Below, in pieces: positions 1 to 11,470 of a DNA stretch of 64,000 nt. This DNA comes from Ganoderma boninense (Eukaryota > Basidiomycota > Agaricomycetes > Polyporales > Polyporaceae), in NCBI GenBank assembly GCA_002900995.3, contig CM035305.1:4634467-4698466 (forward strand), read 5' to 3'. Position 1 is the first letter of the stretch, and every line of letters starts with the position of its first letter. The translations under genes were made by a program, and so were the position numbers. The notes below the pieces were generated by a model. That model saw only the letters and a list, made by a program, of their open reading frames with translations. It ran no database searches and had not been told where the DNA came from.

Positions 1-1
1 A

Positions 2-1135
2 CGCTCCATCACATTATCCCCACAAAGTACGTTTTCGGCTCTCACTCATCTTGCACTGGAGGGCGTCTACGAGCATGGGCCCCATGCAATGACTGCAGAT
101 ATCCTCTCGCGGTGTCCAGCCCTGGAGAGCCTGAGCATTGCCATCGAGGACTCGGAGAGCGATCAGGCTATTTCCGTTCCCCATCCCCTTTCTCGGCCAT
201 TAGCCATTAATCACCTTCGAAGGGTCTCTCTGCAGCTGCGTGATATCCTCGACGACGTCGGGCAATTCTATCTTTCCCTAATCCCCATACTCACTCGTCC
301 GCAGAACGTACCCATCGCCCTCCAACTTATGTACCATCGCTGGGATTCTGCATCCCACGATCTCAGGACGTTGCTCACACATGTAACCAGGGGTGCAGCA
401 TCTCACCTTCATCTCTCACTAATTCCATTCATGAACCACCACCGTTTCTCATCGACGCGCCAAATGCTTGTCACCATATCCGCCACAGGCCCCCAGGGCA
501 CGTTTCACCTCGCGACCCTCCCCTTCTGCGTCCCCAACGACCTCATGGCACACGCCGGCTGGGACAGCACCTACGGAACCTTCTTGGGCTCCATCCTCGG
601 TGACGGCCCGTGCTTCTCCGCCGTGCGCGAGGTCTGGATCTCAGGCGTTCACCCCGAGACGCACGACCACACACAAATCGCCGCGGCGTTTTCGGGAGCC
701 ATCGCCGGCCTCCAAGCGCTCGAGACCATTGTGCTCGTCGAGCCCCCGCGGGGCTACTCTCGCGCGACACCCACCCTCTGCCTCTGCCCAGACGCCCACG
801 GCTCCGTGCTGGGGCCTCCCAACCTCCGGACGCTACGCCTCGTGTACGCGCACGGCGCCGGCTGGACCAGGGTTGGCATTACAAACTGCCTCTGCGTAGA
901 CCGACTGCTAGCGGAGCTGGAGACGGGCGCGTACGCGTATTTCGACACCCTCGTGCTGGAGATGAGACGGTGGCTGGACGTGAGCCCGGAGGACGTAGTG
1001 CGGCTGAAGGGACACTTCGCCACTGTGGAGTGCCGCTATGTGGACGAGCCACCAAAGATGCCCCTTCCGAATTACAGCATGGAGCCCTGCGGCGGCCCTG
1101 GAGGTACCAGCTCTTTGCTAGGTTCGTTGTGGTAA
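2..1135 (+). CDS. F-box-family protein, C-terminal part (runs off left edge)
   Basis: An open frame continues in phase from the first bases of the window, so the N-terminus and the F-box itself lie outside. The visible ~377 residues align through their length with the neighbouring gene at 1551-3536: both have a LTHLALE stretch, an LSRCP(A/S)LE motif and leucine-rich segments. Both end with a GAYxYF segment and a tail ending in GPGGTS...GSLW. No frame break is seen. The family is probably a substrate receptor for an SCF ubiquitin ligase; that role is inferred from the F-box and leucine-rich layout of better-preserved paralogues, and the substrate is unknown. It is in tandem with the next gene (about 415 bases between stop and start). 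Confidence 0.7.
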   Translation, partial: RSITLSPQSTFSALTHLALEGVYEHGPHAMTADILSRCPALESLSIAIEDSESDQAISVPHPLSRPLAINHLRRVSLQLRDILDDVGQFYLSLIPILTRPQNVPIALQLMYHRWDSASHDLRTLLTHVTRGAASHLHLSLIPFMNHHRFSSTRQMLVTISATGPQGTFHLATLPFCVPNDLMAHAGWDSTYGTFLGSILGDGPCFSAVREVWISGVHPETHDHTQIAAAFSGAIAGLQALETIVLVEPPRGYSRATPTLCLCPDAHGSVLGPPNLRTLRLVYAHGAGWTRVGITNCLCVDRLLAELETGAYAYFDTLVLEMRRWLDVSPEDVVRLKGHFATVECRYVDEPPKMPLPNYSMEPCGGPGGTSSLLGSLW

Positions 1136-1550
1136 TGTTTACGACAGTATCACCTCAGCGCCATGCTTATACTTGTATTGACCCAACGACGCGGGAGAAG
1201 TGGTTTGCGTGTACATACTGATTTTTTTATGCATTTAGACGGATCCTCTGTTGCGTCACAGGAGTTGCAGGCGCTCACTCCCTCGAGTTTTTCCCGTTGG
1301 CCTTATCTACTAGCGCCTTTTCTACGCATTTTGATAGCCAAGTATCACAATGAATGAAAATGGACGTGTTTGATGGCACGAGGTCCTGGGTGATGGTTTG
1401 AGGATTTCCTTTCTCGGGTTGGGAACTTCGTCGGGCCGACAGGGCCGCCCGCGTTTGGTACTTGCGATCATGATTCACAATCGCTTGCCAGTTGCATCCG
1501 CCCGGCCTTCAATCTTCCAACGTTATCGACTACATCGTGCAGAGTTTGCG

Positions 1551-3536
1551 ATGGAAAATCCAGTATGTACCAGTATCTCGGACCTGGCAGAAGCTCTTCG
1601 CAGCCACGTAGAACGCCGAGAACACTCCACTGCGTCGTATGTTGTCGCCATGTTCACCGCTTCATTCGCCACGCACGCTGACTTACACCGTGTGTTTACA
1701 GGAGCGAATCTGTAAGTGTCGGTATCGCACCCCATCAGATGACACCCTTTGACATGATTTGAGTCATATTTCATGAGCATCAGCTGACTTCGAGTTCCAT
1801 AGATCGCAGAGGTTGCTGATATCCTCACCGTGCTTGCTTCAACTCTGCGCGAAGATTTGAACTCCCGTATCCCCATGTTCAAGCTCCCCGTAGAGGTTCT
1901 GCAGAAGATTATAGAGAAGGTCCCCGATCCACTGTTCGTGGACCCCAACGACTTCCGGCCTTCTTGGGGCAGTAATGCAATGAACACGCGCAAGCTAATA
2001 CCCCTTTTACAAACCTGCCGCCAGCTCCGCCGCATTGCGCTCTCACACAAGTCCCTGTGGAAGACTGTTGATCCTACGGGGCAATATGCCCTCCCGTCCT
2101 TTCTTCTCCAAAAGGGCTGCGACGTTCCGTTGATTGCCGTCATAGATGGTTCCGATGCTTCCCAAGGCCGCGGCGAGGCCTTGGGCGACCTTGATGAAGA
2201 AGATGTGCAGCGGATGCAAGAACTCCATGTTTCCGAGCTTTACATACACTACCTTCCAGACGACATGCTCGCGAAGGTCCATCGATACTTTGGCGCGGGA
2301 CTGCCTCTCTTAGAATCTCTCTCTCTCACTCAGGTCCTCACGCATGAGGCGGAGGACTGGCACATCGATGAGGGCGAATGCCCTTTCCAACTCGAGCATG
2401 CGCCCAGGCTGCGACGCCTGATGCTGCAAAATGTGACGTTTACCCCCAAGAATGCTTTCCCGCACCTGACTCACTTGGCCCTCGAGGAGATCCACACTCC
2501 AGATTGCCACACCGACACTGCAGGCCTCCTCTCGCGGTGCCCGAGCCTCGAGACCGTCGCGATCCACTCTGAATCCCTTCCAGACACGACACCACGCCTG
2601 CCCGAAGGCCTTTCGCCTCCTCTCAGTCTCCCCCGTCTCCGCAGAGTCACGCTCCAACTGCCGCACCCGGTCATGGACTTCTACCTCTCCCTCTTCCCCT
2701 TCGCCGACCCCGCCCTGCAACCTATCGCACTACAACTCGTCGAGCTCGCAGCGGAAGACAACATACCCGCGCTCGGCCGCACGCTCGACCACGTCACGAA
2801 GGCGGCGGCGTCGCACCTCTCCCTCTCGCTGCACCCGCATCCGCGAGTCAGGAACCAGCAGTACCTCAGCGTCACGGCCGCAGGGCCGAAGGGCACGTTC
2901 CACATCTCCGCCGAGGCGTCCTGGGCGGACGTCGAGCCCCTCGGGCCGCTGGACGTCTTCCCGGGGCCGTTCCTCGACGCCGTGCTGTGCGGCTGCGCGT
3001 ACCTCCGCGCCGTGCGCGAGCTCTGGGTCACGGGCGTGCCGCCCCAGACGGGGCGGCGGCTCTACCGCGACGCCGCGGCGCACTTCCGCAAGGCCGTCGC
3101 GGCCCTGCCGGCACTCGAGACCGTCGTGCTCGTCGTCGTGCCCGAGGTCGGCGCGCAGTCAGAGCTGGAGACGGACCTCGGGGTGCTCCCCGGCGCGCAC
3201 GACCCAGGCTTCGCGGCGCCGCCCAACCTCAAGACCCTGCGTATCCTGTACGGCACCGACGCACCGACAGGCAAGGACTCGGTGGAGAAGGTCGGGCTGA
3301 CGGGGCTGCTGGACCAGCTCGGGGCCGGGGCGTATGGATACTTCGAAAGTGTGCTGCTGCAGATGACGCGGCAGCTGGAGGTGGACGAGGACGACCTTGC
3401 CCGCTTGGAGGCCCGCTTCAAGCGCGTGACGTTCCAGCACATTGACCGCATGCCTGCGATGCCTCTCCCGGAGTACTGCACCGAGCCGGATGCAGGTCCT
3501 GGGGGCACTAGCACATGGCACGGCTCGCTGTGGTGA
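1551..3536 (+). CDS. F-box-like protein, intact paralogue with 10-nt micro-exon
   Basis: Proposed exons are 1551-1636, 1702-1711 (10 nt) and 1803-3536, giving 609 residues. The frame opens at an ATG at 1551. The apparent start at 1830 is GTG, and the frame is open back to the acceptor at 1801-1802, so the 5' exons are needed. Residues ~57-110 form an F-box-like module: FKLPVEVLQKI, then a QTCRQLRRIALSH helix and a W. Leucine-rich segments follow to the C-terminus. The C-terminal ~60 residues (AYGYF, then DxMPAMPLPEY and a GPGG tail) are conserved in all family members in this window. Family knowledge suggests an SCF substrate adaptor; no substrate can be inferred. An alternative in-frame start lies further upstream of 1551, but 1551 gives exon 1 the length and phase seen in the paralogues. 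Confidence 0.75.
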
Positions 3537-3725
3537 CCCTGCGAGCTCGTCAGCCAACGTTCCATGACGCCGATATAAGACACCTGCCTCGCGCCAGGAA
3601 AACCCGAAGTTCCGCTCCGAATTGCTGAAGATTGGTCACCATCTTTGATTGTATGCACAATGAATGCGAAGCTTCGACCTCCAGCGGAACCTCGATCATA
3701 TTACAGTGTCCATCATGTGGTATAC

Positions 3726-5129
3726 CTACAGCGTATCTAGGTTACAGCGGGGGGCGTATGGCTCAACCAGCATCTTGCTGAACGTCTTGAGCTTCTCTGG
3801 ACCGCGGACCTCCTCCGTGAGTAAAGGAAGCTGGATGATGTGGAAGAACTCGTCGTAGAGCTCGTGCGCCTCCTTCAGGTATTTCTGCTGCATCTTGTTT
3901 CGTACTTGACAGTGCTCGCAGTTCGAGTCTACGCCACGGCGAGCAAGGTGAGACACATAGAAAGCAAGGGGAATTAGATAGGGCACCTTTCTTAGGGAAC
4001 AGCAGCTGGTTGACGACGATGTTGTGGGTGTCGATCTCGTACGCGGTGAGTTCTTGTACTAGCCGCTCCGTCTCATATAGCGACAAGAACTCGGAAATGC
4101 AGACACAGACGAAGGTTGTCTTCTCCTGTACGGCGCATATATGCGTGAGCAGACGCACTTCGTCTCTTCCTCGATGACTTCGCATGAAGCACGTACAGGA
4201 TCCTTAAACTGCGTGTTCACCTCGGTGATGATAGCGCGCATAGACTCGAGCTTCGCGAACATGTCTTCGGGCGCATCGGCCTGGCCGCCCATGAGGCTCG
4301 TCATTTGGCTGATCATGGGCCCGATGCGCCCGCTTAGTGCGCTGAGCTTGCCGAGGGCCTTCTCGAGCACCGTGGGGAAGGAAAGGAAGCGGAGGGTGTG
4401 GCCCGTTGGTGCCGTGTCGAACACGATGACCGAGTACTCCATGGACTTAACGTGCCTTCGCGGAGAACGCCCCTCAGCACGGGGAGGGTGACGTGGAGGC
4501 GCAGGGGGACACGTACTTCATAATTTCGGCGAAGCTCATCGCTTCGTCCACACCGGGGATGGCAAACGCGAGGTCCTGCATCATGCTGCCCATCATGCCG
4601 TTCGAGTCGGCTGGAAGGGGATGAAGACTGGGTTGGCCGGGAGAGCGCATATGGACGTACATTGCTCCACCATCTCCTGGATGGCACTTGTCGGGTCGAT
4701 CTCCATCGCGGAGAGGTTGTCAAAGCCATTGACCTTTGTCGCCTCCTTGGAGAACTTCTGGCCGAACGCGTCGGACAAATTGTGGGCGGGATCTGTCGAC
4801 TGTGTCCGGAAGGTTAGGTTTCAGATCGTCCCAAGCACGAACGTTGCTGGACTCACGATCAGCAGGACGGATTCGCGGCAAGACGCCAGCTGAATGGCGA
4901 GGGAGCATGAAGTCGTAGTCTTTCCTGCCACGCCACTCTCGTCAAAGGCGAGCCATGCGTTACGTGGAGAGGCTCAACATACCGACACCACCCTTTCCAC
5001 CTGCAAGAGAGGCGATGTCAGAGCATGCATGCAGCCACAGTGGCTGAGAGACGCACCGCAGAAGATCCACTTGAGTGACTTCTGATCAAGGATATTCTGC
5101 AGGGTGGGTTCGAGCAATTCGTCGGCCAT
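3726..5129 (-). CDS. GET3: GET3/ArsA-type ATPase for tail-anchored protein insertion
   Basis: Eight exons can be joined in phase: 5057-5129, 4983-5000, 4857-4924, 4661-4799, 4517-4610, 4197-4455, 3987-4125 and 3726-3928, giving 330 residues, a normal Get3 length. The deviant Walker A (GGKGGVGKTTT) is built from three exons, the middle one only 18 nt. A2-type motifs follow: [23 protein letters not shown], and a Met-rich hydrophobic segment (GMMGSMMQ...) of the client-binding helices. The C-terminal CEHC pair is the zinc site of the homodimer. Get3 is the cytosolic ATPase that hands tail-anchored proteins to the Get1/2 receptor of the ER. It faces SRP68 across 201 bases. No frame break is seen. 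Confidence 0.93.
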
Positions 5130-5330
5130 GTTAATCCCAGATAGAGTAGAACGACAAACAAGAGGACCACGAGGCGGTGAGGAGATTGTGAGGAGGAGTG
5201 GTGGAGGTGCAGATGAAGTGGCGGCTGATAGCCGCGGAGACATCTTGCCTCGGACCCCCTTGCACGATCGCGTCGGTGCTAGCACCTTCTACCCAGATCT
5301 CCTCGCTTCTCGTCTCACTCGCTGACCGAC
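5130..5330. promoter_or_regulatory. Shared divergent promoter of GET3 and SRP68
   Basis: The two ATGs (5129 on minus, 5331 on plus) are separated by 201 bases with no other gene, so both promoters and both 5' leaders must fit here. No clear TATA element is visible. Part of the stretch is AT-poor and pyrimidine-rich close to the SRP68 start. Shared regulation is inferred from the geometry alone. Confidence 0.5.
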
Positions 5331-7502
5331 ATGGCTGCGAAGCCCACACTGCACTTCCAGGGTACGCTGGTGTTGCGAGATCGCTGGATGCAGAGGGGCT
5401 GATTCGGACACAGCGCTCCTCATCGCCAACGAGCAGCGGAACGCATATGGGCTGCGATACAATGACTACGAACGGTACAGGTACGTCTGTTCACCTTTTT
5501 CTCTTGAAATACATGTGCGGATCGTGGGGCAGGAAACACTGCTACAACCGCACGCATCGCCTGCGTTCGTCGCTCAAGATGACATACGGCAGAGGTCGCG
5601 AGTTCAAGAAGCTGCCTCCGATCAGCCTCGACACGATCAAGGAGGGCCAGTGAGTGCCGCATCCACTCAGCCCCATCCTCTCCCCGAAGTCTAAGTTTTC
5701 ACAGCCTGCAGCTCCTCCTGTTCGAGGCGGAGCGTGCGTGGGCGCACGCCCAAGAAATGCACCAGCTCTCCCTCAAGCTCGCAAACGACACCAAGACCCT
5801 CAAGGACGCCGCGGCCGCGCAAGCCGACAAGGAGTCCAACGCCAACCGCAAGCACGCTGCCCGCCGGATGCGCCGCGCGATCCACTGGGCGACGCAGCTC
5901 CTCTCGCACTGCCAGGCCCTCTACACGCAATCTCGCCTCTCCGCGGAGGACCTCACGCAGATCACGACGTACACCCTCGTCCTCAACGGCCGCTTCCTCC
6001 GGCAGCGGTACGAGTTCGAGGACGCGCTGGTGCAGCTGAGCGTCGCGCGCGACCTGCTCGACGCGCTCGCGAGTGCCGCGGCGACGAGCCGCGCGCAGGC
6101 CCTCGCCGTCGCGTTCGCGGACGAGATTGGGCCGGAGATCCGGTATGCCGCGCACGAGCTCCGCAGGGACAAGGCGTACGACATCGACGCGGTCGTCGCG
6201 GACGTTGCGCCGAAGCACAGGAACGCGCTCGTGCAGGACTGCGACGCTGTCCTTGCGCGGTTGAAGGAAGAAAGTGCAACGGCCGGGCAGAACAAGGGCA
6301 GGCTCAAGGAGCTGCTGTGGGAGGGCGAGCCTGTGCCAGTCCGTAATCCTGAGCTGGTGGACGTGCTGTTGAAGGTGCAGGAGGCGCAAGAAAGGTTGGC
6401 GGACTCGGACAAGATGGAAGACAAGGGTGAGCCCTCGTCGGAAGACAAGAGCAAGAAGGCAAGCTCGGCAAGGGAGCACGGTCGAAACGCGGCGTCGCTG
6501 CGTACGACGCGATCCTGCTCGCCCTCAGCGAGGCGGAGGACGTCGCCCGCAAGCTCGTGGAGGCACAAAAGGTGCGCCCACTCTCTCTCTTACTTTACTC
6601 TCAGCAACTTAATTCAAGGTGTTATGCAGTTGAGCGGAACCGCCGCCGCCGCCGGCACACGCGACAACCAGTTCGTGCACGCCTACGTCGTCTACCAGCT
6701 GCTCTCGCGGCGTGTCCAGCGCGACCTCCTCCTAGCCTCCGCGCTCCTCCACCAGCTGCACGCCGCGCAGAAGACCCAGCGCGACGCCGGCGCGGCCCCA
6801 CGCCGCGTCCACGTCGACGCGCGCCTCTACCCGGCCATCGTCAAGCTCCTCGACACCGTCCTGCAGTCGCTCGAGCAGATGCGCACGCTCTCTATCGTCG
6901 ACGACAGCCCCGACCTCGCGGCCGCCGTCGACGCGCGCCTCGCGTTCACCAGGGGCCGCCGCTGCTTCTACCTCGCGTGGTGCTACGTCCCCGCGAAGAA
7001 GTACGCGGAGGCGCTCGCGCTCACGCAGCACGCCGCGCTCCACCTGCGCGAGTCCCGCGCGACGCTCGCGCCCATGGCCGACGCCGACGCCATCAACGAA
7101 ACCGACACCGACAGCCCGTTCTACCCGCTCGCGCTCGCGGACCTGGACAAGGTGGAGGCGGAGCTCGCGCTCGACGCGACGGGCTTGAAGGCGGACTGGT
7201 TCGCGCACAACGGCGGCGCGCTCGACGCTGAGGCCGCCAAGGCGCACAAGAAGCCGTTGTTCTTCGACATCGCCGTCAACTACATCAGCCTGGACATGGA
7301 CCGCCTCCAGGAGCGCGCGGGCAAGGCCCCTGCCGCCTCGGCCGCTCCCGTCGCTGCGCCTGTGCCTCAGGCGGCGGAGAAGAAGACGCAGGTGCAGGAG
7401 GCGAAGGTCGAGGAGGTCGAGAGGGCTGCTACACCCGAGCCGACTCCGCAGGCCCGTGGTGGTTTAGGCAGCTTGCTTGGAGGATGGTGGGGCAGACGTT
7501 GA
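5331..7502 (+). CDS. SRP68: Signal recognition particle subunit SRP68
   Basis: Exons fit as 5331-5361, 5396-5480, 5533-5649, 5705-6374, 6464-6571 and 6630-7502 (627 residues, about the usual SRP68 length). Recognisable parts are the N-terminal RNA-binding region with a YNDYERYR motif and a basic RTHRLRSSLK stretch, followed by LQLLLFEAERAWAHA, and the Ala/Leu-rich helical repeats typical of the family. The C-terminal part (FFDIAVNYI) precedes an Ala/Pro/Glu-rich tail ending in GGLGSLLGGWWGRR. SRP68 binds SRP RNA with SRP72 and takes part in co-translational targeting to the ER. The 6375-6463 intron is the least certain junction: an alternative is a charged linker read through with a one-base frame error. 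The tail may be disordered. Confidence 0.88.
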
Positions 7503-7950
7503 ACTGCGTCGAGGTAACCAAACCGTAGGTGTTTGTGTACATAGCGAATACCATCAATCTGTTGTATCCGTCATATCGAAGACGTCTTTTTCGCTTGTTT
7601 ACTTACTGGCTTAGCTCGTGGGACGTGCTCCTCATTTTGACAGGCACACACCAGCATCTGCATCGGCCGTTCAAAACACAACCCATACTACCAAAGCATT
7701 CCGAACTACATGCTTGGGTTTGATCTTGCATGGCTCAATTTTACAAGGAGACTGCCCGCCCAGTCCCCGCAGAAAGGCAAGTACATGTGTATGTGTATGA
7801 GAAGATAGGATAGCGACGACCAACAGCCAAGCGGGGGCTGCACCCCGAGGACCATCATCATCATCTTTGCAGCAGCAGCAATACGGAGCATAGCAGTCAT
7901 AACGCATAGGAGCCCAAACGCGACGCAAGTCCTCCTGCGGACGCGCCCGC
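7503..7950. other. Intergenic region between convergent SRP68 and eS17 genes
   Basis: About 450 bases between two stop codons; 3' untranslated regions of both genes are expected here. I see no reading frame, RNA gene or repeat worth naming. Confidence 0.6.
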
Positions 7951-8740
7951 TCACGAGCGGCCGGCCCCGGGGACGTTGCGGCGTTCCCTCCGCTGTCCGC
8001 GCTCGGCCTGCTGCGTCGCAGGCTGGACGACGGTGAAGGGGATCGAGTCGAAGTTGAGCGAGTTGAGGAGGTCCTGTGTGTGCCGCCGCGAGTCGTCAGT
8101 ACATCGCATCCCATCAATTCAACTCGGCTCATCTCATCTCGAGCGAGGGGAGGAATGAATGGGGGGAGGCAGGGGAGACGCACCTTGGTGTCGGGGTCGA
8201 TCTCGAGGGGGTTGGTGTTGATGTCGAGGGCGGAGACCTCGGGGACGTAGTTGTCCTTGCGCTCGCGCTCCTCCTCCTGGAGCTTGAAGGAGATGCCGCG
8301 GACGGGGCCCTTCTGGATGCGCTTCATCAAGTGTGTCGTGAAGCCCGCGATCTTGTTCCGGAGGCGTTTCGAGGGGACGACGGCCTGTTCGGGTTCGGGG
8401 AGAGGGCAGTGGGTCAGCGCTCAACGACTGGCCTGCAGGGAGCTGGAGAGCGCGGGAATACGCACGACTTCATCGATGATGCGCTTGTTGGTGTGGAAAT
8501 CGAGAGTGAGGCGGGGGTAGCTGCGAGTTTTGCGTAAGTTCCCTTGCGCACGTCCTGCCCCAGTCTTTGCCCTTCTCCGCCTTTCGTGTGGGGTCGTTAT
8601 ATGCATCGAATACTCACTACTTCTCGATGAGGACACGGGAGGCCCTTTTGGTGGTCTTGGTGCGTACGCGACCCTGAAAACGAGGAGACCAACGTCAGGC
8701 GCAACTTACAGCATACCGACAGAGCCACAGTACGCACCAT
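7951..8740 (-). CDS. RPS17: 40S ribosomal protein eS17
   Basis: Five exons fit: 8738-8740, 8618-8673, 8466-8520, 8184-8384 and 7951-8073, giving 145 residues (yeast and animal proteins are about 135). The first coding exon is the initiator ATG alone, directly followed by a GTGCGT donor; the next exon starts [19 protein letters not shown], which is the eS17 N-terminus. [29 protein letters not shown] and EVSALD follow in family order. It is a structural component of the small ribosomal subunit. The gene lies head to head with the uS8 gene, 433 bases away, an arrangement that suits co-expression. The C-terminal basic tail is slightly longer than usual. Confidence 0.94.
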
Positions 8741-9173
8741 GGTGTATGTTGCGGAGGGTTGAGGGGCTTGAGCTTGATGTGGACGACGGCGAGCTAGACC
8801 GAGAGCTGAAGCGGAACTGGGTCGGCGAATGCCGGGTGGCTGAACCACAACTATACAGCTCCTCAGCCACCGAGCGCCCGCCGAAAGGTAGCGTAGGCGC
8901 CAGCGTCCAGAGACGTTCTGAGTTCATCCTCGTCGCCCTCGCCCTCGCCCTCGCCGCCGCCTCAAGACCCTCTCCAGGTGAATGATGCACTCCGACTCTC
9001 CAATGTGTTGCTGCAGACAGCGCTTGACGATCCTCCTTTCACCGTCTCGCACCGTGATCTAGCTCGTCTTGACTCGCGCTTTCTGTAGCACGACACTCAG
9101 ACGAGCGTTGCAAGCTTACTTACCTCGGCCCTTGTATCCCTAGTCCCTCCTCTGGCCTCTCCGATCAGCCACC
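8741..9173. promoter_or_regulatory. Divergent promoter of ribosomal genes eS17 and uS8
   Basis: This 433-base stretch separates the ATGs of two ribosomal protein genes. It contains a short CGCCCT-type direct repeat (around 8934-8960) and pyrimidine-rich sequence close to the uS8 start, as expected for ribosomal gene leaders. No named factor site could be assigned by eye. Confidence 0.45.
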
Positions 9174-9998
9174 ATGGTTCGCGTCTCCGTCCTTAACGAC
9201 TGCTTGGTGAGTAGCTTTTGGCTCTAGCGCAGGAGGATGTGCTGATCGGGCGCGTAGAACAACATCGTCAACGCCGAGCGCCGTGGCAAGCGCCAGGTCC
9301 TCGTCCGTCCTTCCTCGAAGGTCATCGTCAAGTTCCTCTCTGTCATGCAGCGTCACGGTGAGTTTCACATCATGTTTTTCCGACCTTCTTCAAGCTCCCA
9401 GGCTGCCGTTCTTCTGCTTGATATGTGCTCGAATCGTAATGAACATCCGGAGTAATAACTACGATCGACGAGGTTTCGCCTCCACCCGCCCCTCGTTTTA
9501 ATGCTCCGAAATATTAAATCCCTCTCAAAACCATAACAGTACTGATCCGTTCTACCCACGGACTGGTACTCACTGTAGAGGGGACACTGATGATTATTCT
9601 ATTGACGTTTTTTTCCTTGTCTCTTATACTGTCGCTTCGCCCTCACTCTTGCGTTGTTACTGACGCTGCCGTCTTCGTAGGCTACATCGGCGAGTTCGAG
9701 ATTGTCGATGACCACCGTTCGGGCAAGATCGTTATCCAGCTCAACGGTCGCCTGAACAAAACCGGTGTCATCTCGCCCCGCTACAACGTCCAGGTCAACC
9801 AGATCGAGACCTGGGTCAACTTGCTCCTCCCTGCTCGTGGCTTCGGTATCATCATCCTTGTACGTCATTCGTCCTTGCCTCGTCTGATATCGTCACTGAC
9901 ATGTCCTTGGCGCATAGACGACGTCGTCGGGTATCCTCGACCACGAGGAGGCGCGTCGCAAGAACGTTGGTGGCAAGCTCCTGGGCTATGTTTACTAG
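9174..9998 (+). CDS. RPS22: 40S ribosomal protein uS8 (S15A/S22)
   Basis: Exons 9174-9206, 9258-9357, 9681-9859 and 9918-9998 give exactly 130 residues, the standard eukaryotic length. The N-terminus [11 protein letters not shown], the segment [30 protein letters not shown] and the C-terminus [12 protein letters not shown] are diagnostic of uS8. It is a primary-binding protein of the small subunit that contacts 18S rRNA. Introns 1 and 3 are about 50-60 bases, but intron 2 is 323 bases, much longer than its neighbours, so it could host another element. The start is fixed by a CACCATGG context and the divergent eS17 gene. Confidence 0.96.
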
Positions 9999-11470
9999 AT
10001 GTACACATGTATCCTCTATGCTTTTGTAGGTACTCCCTATCATCCAAAATGAGCAGGCCGACAGGGCCGTTACGCAATTACACACACATCCGATGCTCCC
10101 GCTGGCTTGCGTCATCATCGTCGCCCCTTCACCCCGTGGCAACTGCACAATAAGTAAGTAGCTTTATTGCATCCACCGAGTGTCTGTCCACATGCCTGCG
10201 AATCGTGTCTGCACCCGCACATCGCCATCAGGGTTTGGCTGCTGGCACCGCTGTTCATGGGCGCCAAAGGGTGTGCTTCACAGCGAAGCCGACAGCGGCC
10301 GTCGTGTTCGTTCTTTTGTTCCACGTCGACCATGTTTGTCGACCTGAATCATCACTGCTGCGACGTCGACAACCTGCCCATCTCCTCCATAAATCCCGAA
10401 TCGGCTGGATTCACCCATGCTAAAGCCCTCTGGCCCAAATGTCGGAAACCCGCTACAATAACGAAACTTGTGGCGTATGAGCACGTACCCAAGTACAGAA
10501 GGACCTTGGCGACGATGGATGAACACAGTATCCAGATTGTATCTATGCTCTTGAACTTGAAGGCCATGGAGGGTTGCCTAGGTGAGCAATCAACTTGGCT
10601 GCGACTTCCAGAATTCACAGAGACATACATACTCGTTAGCTACTCATTACGAGTCGAGTTCATTTCAGAGAGCGATCCCGGTGATCGCGTCGTCACCGCC
10701 CAATCTGCGCCCTGTCGTCTGACGCCAGTTACGCCAGGTTACGCCCGACGTTAGCCACCAGTACGCAGCCTTGGCGGCCCCTCTCCCTGAGAAACCCACT
10801 CCCAGTTGCGTTCACAACTTCACACAATATCGATATGTTTATGTTCGCAGACGTGCGTGCCTGTGCTGACCACGACCCGCGCGACCCAGGCTCCTTCCGT
10901 CCACTTTCCGTTCGCATGGCACTATCGTGGCACCAACATGGCACCAGCTGAGGCGGAGAGCTCCTCAGGGCGCCTCCCTAGCCCTCCCCTGCAGTTTTTG
11001 CCGCCGACGCCCACGACTCCGAGGACTGCCACCGAGGGACCCTGAGAGGGCATGCGCGGCCCAGCAGGTGCCTGCTAGATTCCAGTCTACCTGCATAAGT
11101 GCAGCTGCCGCGCCAAGTTAGAGTGGATGGGGAATGATATCGCCACGCATGGCGCAGCGACGGCGGCGACACCGCCTCGAAAGTTGAAAGTTGATGGGTG
11201 CACGCTGCAGGCCTCGTCAGCCCGGAGTCAGCATGACGCCGGGCCACCACGGGCCACGAGCCACGGCTGCGTAACGCGTTGCGGGGCGGGGGCGATTCGA
11301 ATTTCGGCCGGGGTATTTATTTGTAAGGGCAGGGGAGATGTGGATGTGGATCCACCGCCACTAGTTCTCTGCAAGTTGCAACCCCTCGCGAACTCGAGCT
11401 CGGACTCGGATCGGCTTTCCATCCATCCAGTGATTGAGTTTGGACCTGAAGACGACGACGACGATCATCG
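9999..11470. other. No recognisable gene
   Basis: About 1.5 kb after uS8. Reading frames occur on both strands (up to ~195 codons at 10167-10754) but overlap each other, show no family similarity I recognise and lack consistent splice structure. The distal part should hold the promoter of the small gene at 11471. Confidence 0.5.

Noticed and set aside
5654..6568. Several long frames on both strands across SRP68
   Set aside because: They are GC-driven shadows of the SRP68 coding frame: Arg/Pro/Ala-rich, no family similarity and opposite to or overlapping a well-supported gene.
10167..10754. 195-codon plus-strand frame downstream of uS8
   Set aside because: No recognisable domain; frames of similar size overlap on the other strand; no splice-site pattern or start context that supports it.
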